A DNA stretch of 64,000 nucleotides from Pseudomonadales bacterium. GTDB lineage: Bacteria; Pseudomonadota; Gammaproteobacteria; Pseudomonadales; Azotimanducaceae. Positions within the stretch are counted from its first letter, which is position 1; every line of letters starts with the position of its first letter. The notes below the pieces were generated by a model. The model did no database searches and was not told where the DNA came from. It was given only the letters and a program-made list of their open reading frames with translations. The position numbers and the translations under genes are program-made. This document shows positions 44,850 to 53,615 of the stretch, piece by piece. The DNA lies in assembly GCA_028285415.1 (NCBI GenBank), contig JANQPF010000005.1, forward strand, positions 620,001 through 684,000, read 5' to 3'.

Positions 44850-45743
44850 ATGATAAAAAACATTCGCTTTTACCGGGTGCACTCGGAGTGGCCGGACTCG
44901 GAGAACGCGCTCGACAGCGCCTTGCAGAACGCCGCCTTCAAACCTTGCGGCACCTTCAACGAACGGAGCATGGGCTTCGAGATGCCCGTCGAAGGCGCGG
45001 GCGACCTGCTCTGCCGCCGCGTGGCCGGAGCGGATCTTCTGCAGCTGCGCATTCAGAGCCGGATCCTGCCTGCCGCCGCGGTGAAAGAAGCGCTGGCCGA
45101 CCGTGTTGCCGCCTTCAGCGAACGTACCGGACGGGCTCCCGGTCGTCGGGAAAAGCGTGAGCTCAAAGAAGAGGTGACCGCTGATCTTCTGCCCAAGGCG
45201 CTGCTGAAATCAGAGCGCGTTGCCGCTTTCTACCTCGTCAACGAAGATCTACTCGGCGTCGCGACCCCGTCAGCCGCGAAGGCGGAGCTCCTGCTGGATA
45301 CCCTGCGCGGTGCCCTCGGCAGCCTGCAGGCGGTGCCGCTCGCTTACCGTCAACCTGCCTCCAGCCTCATGCATCAGATCTTTCTCGGGGACGGGCCCCG
45401 CGAGTTCGGGCTGGGACGAGAGTGCCGGATGAAGGACCCTTCCGAACCGAAGTCCACCGTCAACTGGCTCGACATGGATCTCGGCGACAAAACCGTGCGC
45501 AGCCACGTTGCTGGTGGGCTTGCCCTCGACCGTCTGGGCTTTCAATTCGACGGTCTCGTCCGCTGTACGCTCGATCAGGATCTTGTGATACGGAAGCTCC
45601 GCCTCGAGGGCATCGAGGAGCTGGACGAGCTCGATGACGAGGATCCCCTGGCCCGTCACGATGCTGAATTTACGCTCCTGGTGGGCCTGATCGGACGTCT
45701 CCTGGGGGCGCTGAAAAAAAATCTCAAAGGATATGCCACCTGA
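44850..45743 (+). CDS. rdgC: Recombination-associated protein RdgC
   Basis: 297 residues beginning MIKNIRFYRVHSEWPD and ending LIGRLLGALKKNLKGYAT, with conserved FKPCG, RRVAGADLLQLRIQSRILPA and HQIFLGDGPREFGLG blocks. RdgC forms a ring around double-stranded DNA and limits RecA access. It is typical of beta- and gammaproteobacteria. ATG 44850 after GGGGGACCA. Confidence 0.96.
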   Translation: MIKNIRFYRVHSEWPDSENALDSALQNAAFKPCGTFNERSMGFEMPVEGAGDLLCRRVAGADLLQLRIQSRILPAAAVKEALADRVAAFSERTGRAPGRREKRELKEEVTADLLPKALLKSERVAAFYLVNEDLLGVATPSAAKAELLLDTLRGALGSLQAVPLAYRQPASSLMHQIFLGDGPREFGLGRECRMKDPSEPKSTVNWLDMDLGDKTVRSHVAGGLALDRLGFQFDGLVRCTLDQDLVIRKLRLEGIEELDELDDEDPLARHDAEFTLLVGLIGRLLGALKKNLKGYAT

Positions 45744-45804
45744 GCTGTAACCTTTTGCCCCGCTCGCACGTATCTGTTTCCGCATTCATCAAAAGGAGAC
45801 AGAC

Positions 45805-46494
45805 ATGCGAAAACTATTTTATTTGTGCCTGGGGGCAGGCGCCGCACTGATAGCCGGCAGCGCCTGGGCGGTCGACGAGCCGCCGAAAGAGCGTACCTAC
45901 GAGGTCACAATCACCAACATCACCAAGGGTCAGACGTTCACCCCGCAGCTCATTGCCGCGCATAAAGGCTCAATCCAACTCTTCCAGGCAGGTGAACCCG
46001 CGGGTCTGCCGTTGGAAATTCTTGCCGAAGCCGGTGACACCACGCCGGTGGCAGAAGTGCTGGCGGCGTCCGGGAAAGCTTCCGCGGTTGAGACCATCGG
46101 TGGTCTGCTCGAGCCGGGAAAGAGTGTATCGATGACCTTCTCTGCCGCCCGCGGCGATCGCTTCTTCAGCATGGCCGCAATGCTGATTCCCACCAACGAC
46201 ACGTTCGTGGCCTTGAATCGCGTGCCGCTGCCGCGTCGTGGCGCCTGGACTCGCACCGCAATTGCTTACGATGCGGGCACCGAAGACAACGATCAAAACT
46301 GCCTCAACATTCCGGGACCGCGCTGTGGCGGTGAAGGTCACTCACCGGGACCCAACGTGGGCGATGAAGGATTTGTCTACGTCAGTAACGGCTTCCACAA
46401 TCTGCCGGCGGCTGAAGAAGGTGAAGTGCTCGGCCCGCTGGTGTACGACTGGCGGAACCCTGTGGCCCGAGTTGTTGTCAGACGTATCCACTAA
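45805..46494 (+). CDS. Spondin domain secreted protein
   Basis: 229 residues with a signal peptide (RKLFYLCLGAGAALIAGSAWA). The mature part fits the spondin_N beta sandwich: YEVTITNITKGQTFTPQLIAAHK, PGKSVSMTFSA, LIPTNDTFVAL, YDAGTEDNDQNCLNIPGPRC. Bacterial spondin-domain proteins are of unknown role. It lies immediately before an ECF sigma factor gene separated by a hairpin. Confidence 0.88.
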   Translation: MRKLFYLCLGAGAALIAGSAWAVDEPPKERTYEVTITNITKGQTFTPQLIAAHKGSIQLFQAGEPAGLPLEILAEAGDTTPVAEVLAASGKASAVETIGGLLEPGKSVSMTFSAARGDRFFSMAAMLIPTNDTFVALNRVPLPRRGAWTRTAIAYDAGTEDNDQNCLNIPGPRCGGEGHSPGPNVGDEGFVYVSNGFHNLPAAEEGEVLGPLVYDWRNPVARVVVRRIH

Positions 46495-46504
46495 CGGATA
46501 TTGA

Positions 46505-46527
46505 GGCGGCGTCCGAGGGGCGCCGCC
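46505..46527 (+). terminator. Hairpin between the spondin gene and the sigma factor gene
   Basis: GGCGGCGTCC (46505-46514) pairs with GGGCGCCGCC (46518-46527) through one G-T pair, with a 3-base loop, followed by GTTATT. It is GC-rich but without a full T-run, so it may partly separate spondin and sigma-factor expression. Confidence 0.55.
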
Positions 46528-46539
46528 GTTATTGGAGCG

Positions 46540-47067
46540 GTGACGAACTGGGAAGCGGATGAAGCGCGCTGGTCAGCCTGGCTGGTCGAGGCGCAGGCTG
46601 GAAATGCGGGGAGCTACGAACAGCTGCTGGCTGAGCTCGTGCCCGCGATCCGTGCCTATCTCTTCTCCAGATTCGGCAGCTTCGAGGCAATCGACGATTG
46701 TGTGCAGGAATGCCTTCTGGCCATTCACCAGGCGCGGCACACGTACGATGCGCGTCGGCCGTTTCGTCCCTGGATGTTTGCCATCGTGCGCAACCGCACA
46801 ATCGACGTTCTACGCAAAGTCCGACCGGCCCCCGAGCTACCCGGTGCCGACGCGACAACTCATGACTGGAACAGTGAAATCGACGGCCGCCGCTTGCTCG
46901 AGCAGCTCTCCCAAGGGTTGCGCGAGACACTCCTGTTGACGAAGCTAATGGGACTGTCGACGGCCGAATGCGCTGCGCGCCAGGGCATCTCCGAAAGCCT
47001 CGTGAAAGTGCGCGTGCATCGAGGAATCCGGCAATTGAAAAGCCTCTGGGAGGCGGAATCATCGTGA
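46540..47067 (+). CDS. ECF RNA polymerase sigma factor
   Basis: About 175 residues with region 2 (YLFSRFGSFEAIDDCVQECLLAIHQARHTYDARRPFRPWMFAIVRNRTIDVLRK) and region 4 (LRETLLLTKLMGLSTAECAARQGISESLVKVRVHRGIRQLK), the minimal ECF plan. GTG 46540 lies after the hairpin; TTG 46501 would start within it. The GTGA overlap with the next gene links it to an NrsF-type anti-sigma factor, so a membrane-controlled regulon is likely. Confidence 0.9.
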   Translation: MTNWEADEARWSAWLVEAQAGNAGSYEQLLAELVPAIRAYLFSRFGSFEAIDDCVQECLLAIHQARHTYDARRPFRPWMFAIVRNRTIDVLRKVRPAPELPGADATTHDWNSEIDGRRLLEQLSQGLRETLLLTKLMGLSTAECAARQGISESLVKVRVHRGIRQLKSLWEAESS

Positions 47068-47738
47068 CCCAACGAGACGACAATGCGCTGATCAGCACGC
47101 TGGTGGACGACCTCCAGCCCGTTGCCGTGCGTTGGCCGGCGTTGCGAGTTGGTGCGATCTGGCTCGTCTTGAGCGTGGCGTACGTCCTCGGCGCCATGGC
47201 GCTGCTCGGCCCGTTTCGCGAGGGTGCCGGAACGCAGCTGCTGACCCATCCGCGCTTTGCAGCTGAGATGATGGTTGGGGTGCTGGCGGTCATCTGTTTC
47301 ATCATGGTTGCCATTCGCCAGGCGGTACCGGGACAATCGACCCGCCCGCTGCAATATGTTGCACTCGGGCTTGGCGCCATCTGGCTCTTCAACTTTGTCG
47401 CCGGTATTCACTTCCCGACGCTCGAGCCGTCGATGCACGGCAAGCGCGAATTCTGCGCCTGGGAGTCTTATGTTTACAGCGCGCCCCCGGCGCTCTTTGC
47501 GGTGGTGCTTCTGGTGCGTCGTTTTCCACTGCAGCCGCTGGCCAGCGGCATCAACGCCGGCGTGGCTGCCGGGTTGATCCCCGCGGTGACCATGCAGATC
47601 GCCTGCATGTACGAGCCGGTGCACATCCTCGAGCATCATGCGGCGCCCATTGCCGTTGTTGCACTCGTTACCGGCGTCGCTGCGTTCATGGTCAACCGTC
47701 ATCGACATTCCCACACAAGGAGTGATCCCTTAGGCTAG
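47064..47738 (+). CDS. NrsF-type (DUF1109) anti-sigma membrane protein
   Basis: About 224 residues with six transmembrane helices: VAVRWPALRVGAIWLVLSV, then alternating hydrophobic runs. The C-terminus is His-rich (VNRHRHSHTR). Its Cys-containing EFCAWESYVY and IACMYEPVHILEHH match the conserved Cys positions of Caulobacter NrsF, which holds SigF at the membrane until a metal or oxidative signal. The GTG start overlaps the sigma-factor stop as GTGA. Confidence 0.82.
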   Translation: MTQRDDNALISTLVDDLQPVAVRWPALRVGAIWLVLSVAYVLGAMALLGPFREGAGTQLLTHPRFAAEMMVGVLAVICFIMVAIRQAVPGQSTRPLQYVALGLGAIWLFNFVAGIHFPTLEPSMHGKREFCAWESYVYSAPPALFAVVLLVRRFPLQPLASGINAGVAAGLIPAVTMQIACMYEPVHILEHHAAPIAVVALVTGVAAFMVNRHRHSHTRSDPLG

Positions 47739-47765
47739 CCCTGCCGACTCACTATTGGATACGGG

Positions 47766-48344
47766 ATGGCCAAGCGGGAGGACGATGCTGGCGAATCGTC
47801 CACGGAGGAAAGCCCCAAGGAATCGCGCCTCGCGCGACACCGGCGCATTGCGGAAGAGATTTACGCGGAACCGCGGACCGCGGGGGAGCACCTGCGTCGC
47901 GCGTTCGTGACCGTCTGGGCTGCCCACGGCGCGGGTTTTTATGGTCTCGGCTGGATCTGCGCGTTTCTGGTCCTGGAGTTCAACATGATCACCGGCGAGT
48001 TCGGTGAGAGCGACGGGGTGGGTGACTTTCTCGGCAGTCAGCTCCTGGAATATCTCTTCCGTATCGGTTTCATGTCATTCGTCAACGGTATCCTCGCGTC
48101 GATCTGGCCGGTCTACGTCATCGAGTGGCTGGGCGCGTTCTGGGCGATTGCACTTCTGGTGGGTGGCTATCTGTCGTTCGAGCACTTGTTAAGACCTGCT
48201 GTCGAGGCCTGGTCGCCGGAGCTGAAAGCAGCCCGTGAGGAAGCCGCTGCCAAGTCCGCAGAGAAGGCGCGGAAGAAGGAAGAGAAAAAGGCCGAAAAAA
48301 CCAAGCAAGCCGCTAAGAACAAACAAGTGGACGAGTCAGACTAG
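47766..48344 (+). CDS. Membrane protein with Lys/Glu-rich tail, unknown function
   Basis: 192 residues. An N-terminal polar, helical stretch is followed by two or three hydrophobic helices, the longest being FVTVWAAHGAGFYGLGWICAF. The C-terminus has a long Ala/Lys/Glu coiled-coil-like region (KSAEKARKKEEKK). No family is recognised with certainty. It directly follows the anti-sigma gene and could belong to the same regulatory unit or be its output. Confidence 0.65.
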   Translation: MAKREDDAGESSTEESPKESRLARHRRIAEEIYAEPRTAGEHLRRAFVTVWAAHGAGFYGLGWICAFLVLEFNMITGEFGESDGVGDFLGSQLLEYLFRIGFMSFVNGILASIWPVYVIEWLGAFWAIALLVGGYLSFEHLLRPAVEAWSPELKAAREEAAAKSAEKARKKEEKKAEKTKQAAKNKQVDESD

Positions 48345-49756
48345 AACGCTTGTTGCTGCTTTGAACGCCAGTCGACGTCCGCTTCGAGCTGACCGGCCAG
48401 GCTGAGCAACGTACCTTCGTCTCCCATTCGGCCCGCAAACTGAATCCCAACCGGGAGATCGTCCGCCGTCCAGTGCAGCGGCAGGCTGATCGCAGGTTGG
48501 CCCGTAGCGTTGAACAGCGGCGTGTTGGTGGCGTAGCGGAACGTGTTCCGGGTCCAGTCCATCGCCGAAATTTCCGCATTGTTCTGGTTCAACGTGCCGT
48601 GGACAGGCGGTGGTGTGCCGAGGGTTGCGCTCATCAGACAGTCAATCTCGGCAAAGACGGCTGCCGTCTCCCGGCTGATGCGGTTGACGTAGTCGAGCGC
48701 GTTCAGGATGTCGAGTGCAGAGCTTGAGAAGCCGAACTCCGCACACGTCAGGGTGACGGCCTCGAAGCTGTCATTGTCTGCCTTGACGCCCGTGAGACTC
48801 GTCACCTGGTCGACGAACTGGGCGGCGAACGCACACCAGAGCACGTTGATGTGCCGGGCGAACTCCTCGAAGTCCAACGTGAAATCACATTCCACCATTC
48901 GGTGACCCAGCGATTCACAGCGCTTCACAGCGTTCTCTACGGCAGCTGCATTTTCGGCATGGATCTCGGTGCCCAGCAGCGACCCTGCAACAACGCCGAT
49001 GGTGAGCTCGCCGGGCGGCCTGGCGGCCGCTTCGGCAAAGCTGATCGGAGGGGGTGCAATGATGTGTGCAGCACCCTGATCCGGTCCTGCGACACAATCC
49101 AGTAACGCCGCGCTGTCGCGAACGCTTCTGGACACGGCAAACTCGATGGCCTGGCTGAAGAGAGGATCGCTGGTCCCGGGACCCACGGGGACACGATCCC
49201 GGGTGGGTTTTAAACCCACCAAACCGTTGCAGGAGGCCGGCACGCGAATGGATCCGCCGCCGTCGTTGGCGTGCGCGATCGGCACGATGCCTGCAGCAAC
49301 TGCTGCGCCCGAACCACCGCTCGAGCCGCCTGCGCTGTGCCCGGACTTCCACGGGTTGTGCACGGGTCCGAACGCCACCGTCTCGGTAGTGGCGTTGTAA
49401 CCCATCTCTGGCGTCTGGGTGGTGCCAACCAGATGGAGTCCGGCCGTGCGGAAGCGTTGCATCAGATTGGAATCGGTGGGCGCCGCCTCGCCGGGTGTGG
49501 CGCGGCTGCCCGCCCTACAGGGAGCACCTTGCGCCTGCAGGACAAGCTCTTTGACCAGGAACGGTACGCCACTGAAAGGCTGGCCGGCGCTGAACGGCTG
49601 GTTGTCGAGCGTGCTCAAGACCGCATTCAGTGACGGATTGTGTGAGTCGATCAACTCGGCAGCGCATGCTGCGAGTTCCTCTGCGGTGACCTCTCCCTTT
49701 ACAACGAGCTCAGCTAGCCCGAGCCCGTCATAGGGCGTGTATTCGTTTGTTTTCAT
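48341..49756 (-). CDS. Amidase signature family hydrolase
   Basis: 471 residues with the amidase signature: catalytic Lys in VPFLVKELV, and GHSAGGSSGGSGAAVAAG supplying cis-Ser and nucleophile Ser. Members hydrolyse amides of aryl or alkyl acids, or act in tRNA amidation; no GatC or GatB is nearby, so a small-molecule amidase is likely. Start at ATG 49756 (MKTNEYT) is preferred over 49783. The stop shares a CTAG with the convergent membrane protein gene. Confidence 0.92.
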   Translation of the reverse strand: MKTNEYTPYDGLGLAELVVKGEVTAEELAACAAELIDSHNPSLNAVLSTLDNQPFSAGQPFSGVPFLVKELVLQAQGAPCRAGSRATPGEAAPTDSNLMQRFRTAGLHLVGTTQTPEMGYNATTETVAFGPVHNPWKSGHSAGGSSGGSGAAVAAGIVPIAHANDGGGSIRVPASCNGLVGLKPTRDRVPVGPGTSDPLFSQAIEFAVSRSVRDSAALLDCVAGPDQGAAHIIAPPPISFAEAAARPPGELTIGVVAGSLLGTEIHAENAAAVENAVKRCESLGHRMVECDFTLDFEEFARHINVLWCAFAAQFVDQVTSLTGVKADNDSFEAVTLTCAEFGFSSSALDILNALDYVNRISRETAAVFAEIDCLMSATLGTPPPVHGTLNQNNAEISAMDWTRNTFRYATNTPLFNATGQPAISLPLHWTADDLPVGIQFAGRMGDEGTLLSLAGQLEADVDWRSKQQQAF

Positions 49757-49830
49757 CGCGTGGCGCTCCCCCGTTCGACACACGGGGTGAGGTTCGCAGA
49801 TTGAGAGGGAAAAGTGTAGGGGAGGTGCCG

Positions 49831-50718
49831 TCAGCCCTGCAGGCCCTGCTCTTCGGCAATTTTCATCGCGAGGTAGGTTTCGATCACCTTGATCTCTTTT
49901 TTCCCGCCGACGAGGCGCATGATGCCAAGCGCCATCTTCAGTTCCTTCGAGCGCGCAAGCTCGGCAAAGCTTGCGAATCTGCGTTCCTCGCCGTTGACGG
50001 TCACTTTTGGTTCCGCATACATCGCGTTCATTTTCTCGAGGTCTTTGGGGGAGAGCTCAAACGCCTCTTCCTCGGCGGCCTGCCGATCGTGTTCGAAATG
50101 CCAGAGGTCGAAGATCGTCTTCAGCGCGACGAGCAGCACCAGTCCGGCAAGCGGTTCTTCCAGCACGCCGAGCAGAAATCCGCTGGCGAGGATGGTGATG
50201 TGGAGGACAACAATGCGGCGGTACGGGGCAACCATCACGTCTTTGACGGAGTCGGTACCGAAACCATGTTTGGCAAAGTCTTTCTGCCAGTCGAACAGCT
50301 GCAGAAATACGAGCGATGCCAGGGCTGCCAGCATGGTGGGCTCAGCCAGGACCTCGAGCGCTGCAGGGACGAGTTCCATCCGGTCCGGAAATTCACCGAA
50401 CAGTGAAACGACAAACGTGCCGTGACCCCAGCAGAACATGCCGTAGTGAAAGGCAAAAAATGGCGCCAGAAACAGAGGGAAAGCCAGTTCAAAGGGCGAC
50501 TCATAGCGTCGCACGACCATACGCAGAATCATCACCGCGCCAATCACGACGTTTTCCATCCAATACAGGAAGATCAGGTCGAAGCTCTGCCAGTCCCAGA
50601 GGAAAACGCCGCAGAGCGGCAGGAGGTTGAGACCGCAAATGATCAAGAGATCTTGCGGCGGGATGTTGCGAATGCTTGCACCGGGGATCATTGGGAACGC
50701 TCCATATTCCAGAGTCAT
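49831..50718 (-). CDS. DUF6498 membrane protein
   Basis: 295 residues with at least five hydrophobic helices and the DUF6498-type LIFLYWMENVVIGAVMILRM motif, then a charged C-terminal tail with HFEHDRQAAEEEAFELSP. Function unknown. It is co-directional with the amidase, 74 bases apart. Confidence 0.7.
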   Translation of the reverse strand: MTLEYGAFPMIPGASIRNIPPQDLLIICGLNLLPLCGVFLWDWQSFDLIFLYWMENVVIGAVMILRMVVRRYESPFELAFPLFLAPFFAFHYGMFCWGHGTFVVSLFGEFPDRMELVPAALEVLAEPTMLAALASLVFLQLFDWQKDFAKHGFGTDSVKDVMVAPYRRIVVLHITILASGFLLGVLEEPLAGLVLLVALKTIFDLWHFEHDRQAAEEEAFELSPKDLEKMNAMYAEPKVTVNGEERRFASFAELARSKELKMALGIMRLVGGKKEIKVIETYLAMKIAEEQGLQG

Positions 50719-50857
50719 TATCCCCGAGAGTGCTTCGGCAAAGCCGGGCGCAGATCAAAGTCGTCTGCGTGGACGTGTGAAGTACATCACGGCATCGTCA
50801 TGCGGGCGTCCGGTGTCATCGAACGAACGGGGACACACCTTTTTTTGTCGAAAGAGA

Positions 50858-50922
50858 AAGGTGCTTGACCACTTGACGCTAAAGTCTGCCGATCCCGGGG
50901 CCTTGTGCTTGAAAAGCACCTT
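50858..50922 (+). promoter_or_regulatory. Repeated GTGCTT elements and inverted repeat upstream of the TonB receptor
   Basis: AAGGTGCTT (50858-50866) and its exact reverse complement AAGCACCTT (50914-50922) flank a 47-base segment. A separate GTGCTT (50905-50910) also pairs with AAGCAC (50914-50919) to form a local hairpin. These are candidates for an operator pair or alternative RNA structures controlling the receptor gene start at 51004. Confidence 0.5.
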
Positions 50923-51003
50923 CGACTTCCTCCAGCATGTACGTTGTTCCACAGGCACATCTGCCCGCGAGAACGTTCATGACCAACTTTGGGGAGGGTA
51001 GTC

Positions 51004-53460
51004 ATGTCTACGATCAAGGGAAAAGGTACCTGCACATGGCTATGGATTGCTGCCTTGTTGGTAGGCTCCGGTCAAATGGTCAGCGCGCAGGAACAGGACG
51101 CCAGCGGCATCGTCGAAGAGATAGTGGTTACCACCAAACGCGGTGGTGCCGAAAATGTGCAGGACATGTCCGAGGCCGTGACGGCATTTTCAGGTCCGAG
51201 CCTCGAACGCGAATTCGCGGTTTCTCTGGAAGACTTCAACCACGCCATTCCGAATACTCAGCTGGAACACGTTGGGCTCTTTCAAGCTGCCGCTTCGTTC
51301 AGCATGCGCGGGATTGGCACAGCCGGTATCGAGAGCTTTGCGGATCCCGTGGTCGCGGTGTTCGTTGACGATGTGTACTACTCTCGCAATGCCGTTGCCC
51401 TTCTGGATCTCTTCGATATCGAATCCGTGACCGCACTGCGGGGACCGCAAGGGACGCTGTACGGACGCAATGCCTTTGCCGGTGCGATCTCGGTGCGAAC
51501 CAAACGACCGGACGTGGAATCCCAGGCGGTGGAACTGCACGTGGATGTCGGCAACCACGGCCGTCAGAACATCGGACTCGTCTACAACCAGCCAATCAGC
51601 GACACCGCCGCGTTTCGCCTGGCAGCGAACTACCACGAGTTGGAAGGTTTCTACGAGAACGACGGGGTGGTCATCGAAAGCTATGACCCGGCGACGGCGA
51701 CCCTGGTCACCCGCGTCGACCGGAGCAAGAGGGGCGATCCGGAAAACGGTGAAAGGTCGCTATTTCTCAGACCCAGTCTGAGCCTGCGGCCGAACGATGC
51801 ATGGCGTATCGATATCATCGGTGAAATCTGGGAAGACAAAGGCGACGGCACCGCCAACTGGACGCAGTGTTACGAGCCGGGCAGCCTGCCGCCGCCCCTG
51901 GGCACGGGTCCGAGCGGCGTACCGGCTGTGCATCAGCTCTTCGGGTTTCCCTGCAAAGACCCCTTCGGCGATTCTCGGTTCAATGTTTCCGGTGACGGCA
52001 GCGACCCGTACGAAGTAGGCGCCAACCTGGCCCCGAACCAGACTGAGCAGGATATCTGGGGAGTGACGCTGGACACGAGCTACGACACCGAGAACGGCAC
52101 GTTCACGCTCATCCTGAATCACCGGGACGTGGAAGAGGACATCACAACCGATACGGATGGCTACAACTGGGACGTGTTCTCGAGCACGAGGCTGCAAACC
52201 TTCGAGTCGACCCAGGCTGAACTGCGCTACGCCACGACCTTGAACGACAATATCGACATTCTCGGTGGGTTGTTCTATCTGCAGGACGAGTATCAGGTGG
52301 AACAGTATTTGTGGATCTTTCTCGACAGCGCGCTCTTCGGCGGTGGCGGTTTCACGCGCGACAATCCGCTCGTGAGCTATGGGACCAACGAACAGGAGCG
52401 TTCCTCCTTTGCTGCCTATGTGCAGGTCGATTGGCATCTGACAGACCAGTGGACACTCAATTTCGGCGGCCGTTACACCATGGAAGAAAAAGATAACGTG
52501 CTCGGCATGGCCATCAACGACAGCGCCTGCCCGCCGGGCGAGACTCCCGCCACCGCGGCGTGCAACGGCGTCCCTTTCTCGGGTACCGATCCCACCAACC
52601 CGCGGGACTTTGACCCGTCGGTTCGCTTCGGGCCGGTCGACGAAGACTGGAACGCGTTTTCACCCAGAGTGGGCGTTGAGTATCGCCTGAGCGAGGACAT
52701 TCTGTTGTTCGGCTTCTGGCAGCGGGCCTTCAAATCCGGGGGTTTCGTCAACAACGCCGGCACGCTGCCGGTGTTTTCGGCGCCCTATGATCAAGAGCAG
52801 GTGGACAACTTCGAGGTGGGGGTCCGCTCTGATCTCTTTGACGACCGCCTGCGCTTGAACGCCAACGTGTTCATGGCCGAATACGAAGACCTGCAGCGAG
52901 GGGTCATTCGTGCGGCGCCGACGTCAACGGGACAGGAAACGTTCACTGACAATGCCGCAGGTGCGGAATCGTTTGGGGCGGAGGTTTCTTTCAGCTGGGT
53001 ACCGGCGGCCGGGTGGAACATCAACGGCAACGTGGGTTACCTCGACATCGAGTACAAGGACTTCGATGCCGACTTGACGGGTGACGGGATTGAAACGGAC
53101 AACAGCTCGCTCGACCTCGTCAGGGCACCCAAATGGGACCTGAGCGTGGGCGCTTCCTACGAGTTCGACCTCGCTGATGCGGGTACTCTCACGATTGGCG
53201 CTCGCTATACCTATACGGACGAGATGGTGTTGACGACGCCCAACGACGTTGGCTTTTTCCGTGAGGACCTGGACACCTGGGACGCTCAGGCGGTGTGGGA
53301 ATCGGCGGACACCCGCTATCGATTTGCCGTCTGGGGCAAGAACCTCGATGACAACATCGAACGCCTTGGCGGTACCCCGGTTGCGACCTTGTTTGCCTTC
53401 GCGGCACCCACGCAGCCGCGACAATATGGTGCAACGCTGACGGTCAGGTTGGGCGACTGA
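51004..53460 (+). CDS. TonB-dependent outer-membrane receptor
   Basis: 818 residues. Signal peptide (ends VSA), TonB-box-like EEIVVTTKR, plug domain with MRGIG, LRGPQGTLYGRNAFAGAI, and a long C-terminal barrel ending in TVRLGD. Full length for this class. Such receptors import siderophores, vitamins, steroids or glycans; no substrate genes adjacent decide this. A GGGGAGGG site precedes the ATG. A terminator-like hairpin follows. Confidence 0.95.
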   Translation: MSTIKGKGTCTWLWIAALLVGSGQMVSAQEQDASGIVEEIVVTTKRGGAENVQDMSEAVTAFSGPSLEREFAVSLEDFNHAIPNTQLEHVGLFQAAASFSMRGIGTAGIESFADPVVAVFVDDVYYSRNAVALLDLFDIESVTALRGPQGTLYGRNAFAGAISVRTKRPDVESQAVELHVDVGNHGRQNIGLVYNQPISDTAAFRLAANYHELEGFYENDGVVIESYDPATATLVTRVDRSKRGDPENGERSLFLRPSLSLRPNDAWRIDIIGEIWEDKGDGTANWTQCYEPGSLPPPLGTGPSGVPAVHQLFGFPCKDPFGDSRFNVSGDGSDPYEVGANLAPNQTEQDIWGVTLDTSYDTENGTFTLILNHRDVEEDITTDTDGYNWDVFSSTRLQTFESTQAELRYATTLNDNIDILGGLFYLQDEYQVEQYLWIFLDSALFGGGGFTRDNPLVSYGTNEQERSSFAAYVQVDWHLTDQWTLNFGGRYTMEEKDNVLGMAINDSACPPGETPATAACNGVPFSGTDPTNPRDFDPSVRFGPVDEDWNAFSPRVGVEYRLSEDILLFGFWQRAFKSGGFVNNAGTLPVFSAPYDQEQVDNFEVGVRSDLFDDRLRLNANVFMAEYEDLQRGVIRAAPTSTGQETFTDNAAGAESFGAEVSFSWVPAAGWNINGNVGYLDIEYKDFDADLTGDGIETDNSSLDLVRAPKWDLSVGASYEFDLADAGTLTIGARYTYTDEMVLTTPNDVGFFREDLDTWDAQAVWESADTRYRFAVWGKNLDDNIERLGGTPVATLFAFAAPTQPRQYGATLTVRLGD

Positions 53461-53474
53461 CTTGGGGCTTTGCA

Positions 53475-53505
53475 GGGCAGGTCCGACGGCAGTTCGGACC
53501 AGCCC
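53475..53505 (+). terminator. Hairpin terminator after the TonB receptor
   Basis: GGGC-A-GGTCCGA (53475-53486) pairs with TCGGACC-A-GCCC (53494-53505), with an A-A mismatch and 7-base loop, followed by a short TTT. It marks the right end of the GC-rich part of the window. Confidence 0.65.
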
Positions 53506-53615
53506 TTTGCACCCACTACCGCATCGAGTAAGCCGAAACGCTTTGCCGCGAAGAGCCGTATCAATTCCTCATGCGACCCCTTGTTGCCATTCGCCAACGC
53601 GTTTAGTTTGGTGAG

